A stretch of 43,684 nt of DNA, taken from contig JAPHRK010000056.1 in assembly GCA_026196105.1 (NCBI GenBank), positions 1 through 43,684 of the forward strand. The letters are read 5' to 3'. The notes below the pieces were generated by a model, which had not been told where the DNA came from, made no database searches, and saw only the letters and a list, made by a program, of their open reading frames with translations. Source of the stretch: Rhodospirillales bacterium. Its GTDB lineage: Bacteria > Pseudomonadota > Alphaproteobacteria > Rhodospirillales > JAPHRK01. A program made the translations under genes and the position numbers. Positions 43,030 through 43,684 of this stretch are shown here, one piece after another (position 1 is the stretch's first letter; each line of letters begins with the position of its first letter).

Positions 43030-43644
43030 ATGGCTTTATCAAGCGGAGGTGGAGATACCAGAGGGTTATCCGGCCCGGAAAAAGCCGCCGTTTTTATGCT
43101 TGCCCTAGGTGAGGAGCACTCAGCCCCTCTGTTTGAACGCATGGACAACGAAGAAATTCGTGAACTGTCATCAATCATGTCTTCACTGGGTAGCATCAAT
43201 TCAAAAGTGATGGAAAAGCTCTTTGTTGAGTTTGCTGATCAACTTTCCTCAACGGGCTCTCTCGTTGGTACATATTCCAGCACAGAACGGCTATTGGTCA
43301 ACTCCCTGCCGAAAGACAGGGTTGAGCAGATCATGGAGGAAATTCGGGGTCCTGCTGGTCGGACCATGTGGGATAAGCTCAACAACGTTAATGAGTCCGT
43401 TCTCGCCAATTATTTTAAGAATGAATACCCTCAAACTGTCGCCGTGGTGCTCTCGAAAATCAAATCAGATCATTCGGCTAGGGTTCTGAGTGTCCTGCCT
43501 GAGACCTTCGCTATGGAGGTTATCACTCGGATGTTACGTATGGAATCAGTCCAGAAGGAAATCCTTGATTCTGTTGAGAAGACTCTCCAGAAGGTGCTTC
43601 ATGTGGTTTTAAATTACTCAAAAATTACCGATTGCGGAATATAA
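43030..43644 (+). pseudogene. fliG: FliG flagellar motor switch protein, truncated after the middle domain
   Basis: FliG couples the flagellar rotor to MotA. The N-terminal part ([18 protein letters not shown]) and middle domain ([30 protein letters not shown]) are clear. Around residue 187 (nt 43591) similarity stops: [20 protein letters not shown] replaces the expected EFMSNLAR region, and a stop follows at 204 residues. FliG normally has about 330 residues, so the MotA-binding C-terminal domain is missing. The sequence after about 43592 is AT-rich, as at an insertion edge. Ribosome site GAGGAG lies before the ATG. Confidence 0.75.
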
Positions 43645-43684
43645 AATTATCAATGGATTTTTTTCTTTTTCAGGCCTGACTAAT

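Noticed and set aside
1-43684. CRISPR arrays, tRNA or rRNA genes, complete insertion sequences
   Set aside because: No regular spaced repeats, cloverleaf sequences, rRNA-like stretches or transposase genes were recognised by eye.

Overview
The window comes from a moderately AT-rich alphaproteobacterium, probably Rhodospirillales in the broad sense. This is inferred from the Hup/Hox-style hydrogenase accessory genes, the XdhC-MobA-like-cysteine desulfurase set, the flagellar-type small protein and general protein character; no rRNA or tRNA gene was seen to fix the taxonomy.

Layout. (1) 1-9366, mixed strands: a 5'-incomplete RTX protein, a TPR-sulfotransferase, a small protein kinase, a glycosyltransferase, a single-domain response regulator, a molybdopterin-binding protein, an EamA transporter, a glutathione S-transferase and a receiver-ATPase protein. 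(2) 9343-34465, about 25 kb entirely on the minus strand: a complete [NiFe]-hydrogenase locus. In transcription order it holds two flavoproteins, a 2-oxoacid:ferredoxin oxidoreductase (korA, korB), the H2-responsive regulator and kinase (hupR, hupT), the H2 sensor (hupU, hupV), a sigma-54-type promoter, a Hyb-type (group 1c-like) energy-converting hydrogenase (small subunit, HybA-like, HybB-like, large subunit), and the maturation genes hupD, hupF, hupJ, hupK, hypA, hypB, a short hypF, hypC, hypD, hypE and hypX. (3) 34466-36156: a decayed glycerol kinase gene, a DUF192 protein and a Panacea-like protein. (4) 36305-39586, plus strand: a four-gene operon with ATGA overlaps (xdhC, mobA-like, cysteine desulfurase, SufU-like scaffold), which looks like a molybdenum cofactor maturation unit without its target enzyme. 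(5) 39587-43684: a decaying flagellar neighbourhood. A flagellar-rod-like gene carries an amber codon and is split by about 1.1 kb that includes an AT-rich methyltransferase gene bounded by integron-type recombination sites. Two small lipoprotein genes, an unknown gene and a fliG that loses its C-terminal domain near the window edge follow.

How it works together (inference). HupUV would sense H2, signal through HupT to HupR, and control the sigma-54-type promoter just upstream of the hydrogenase small subunit. The HybA/HybB-like subunits would pass electrons to the quinone pool. The Kor and flavoprotein genes are packed directly upstream of hupR with gaps of 12 nt or less or small overlaps, so ferredoxin/2-oxoacid chemistry may be co-transcribed with the H2 sensor.

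Most notable: a Cys-to-Pro change in the proximal cluster motif of the hydrogenase small subunit; the kor-hupRTUV linkage; a lone integron cassette, with no integrase in the window, inside a flagellar-like pseudogene; a glpK remnant with a large internal deletion; and the truncated fliG.
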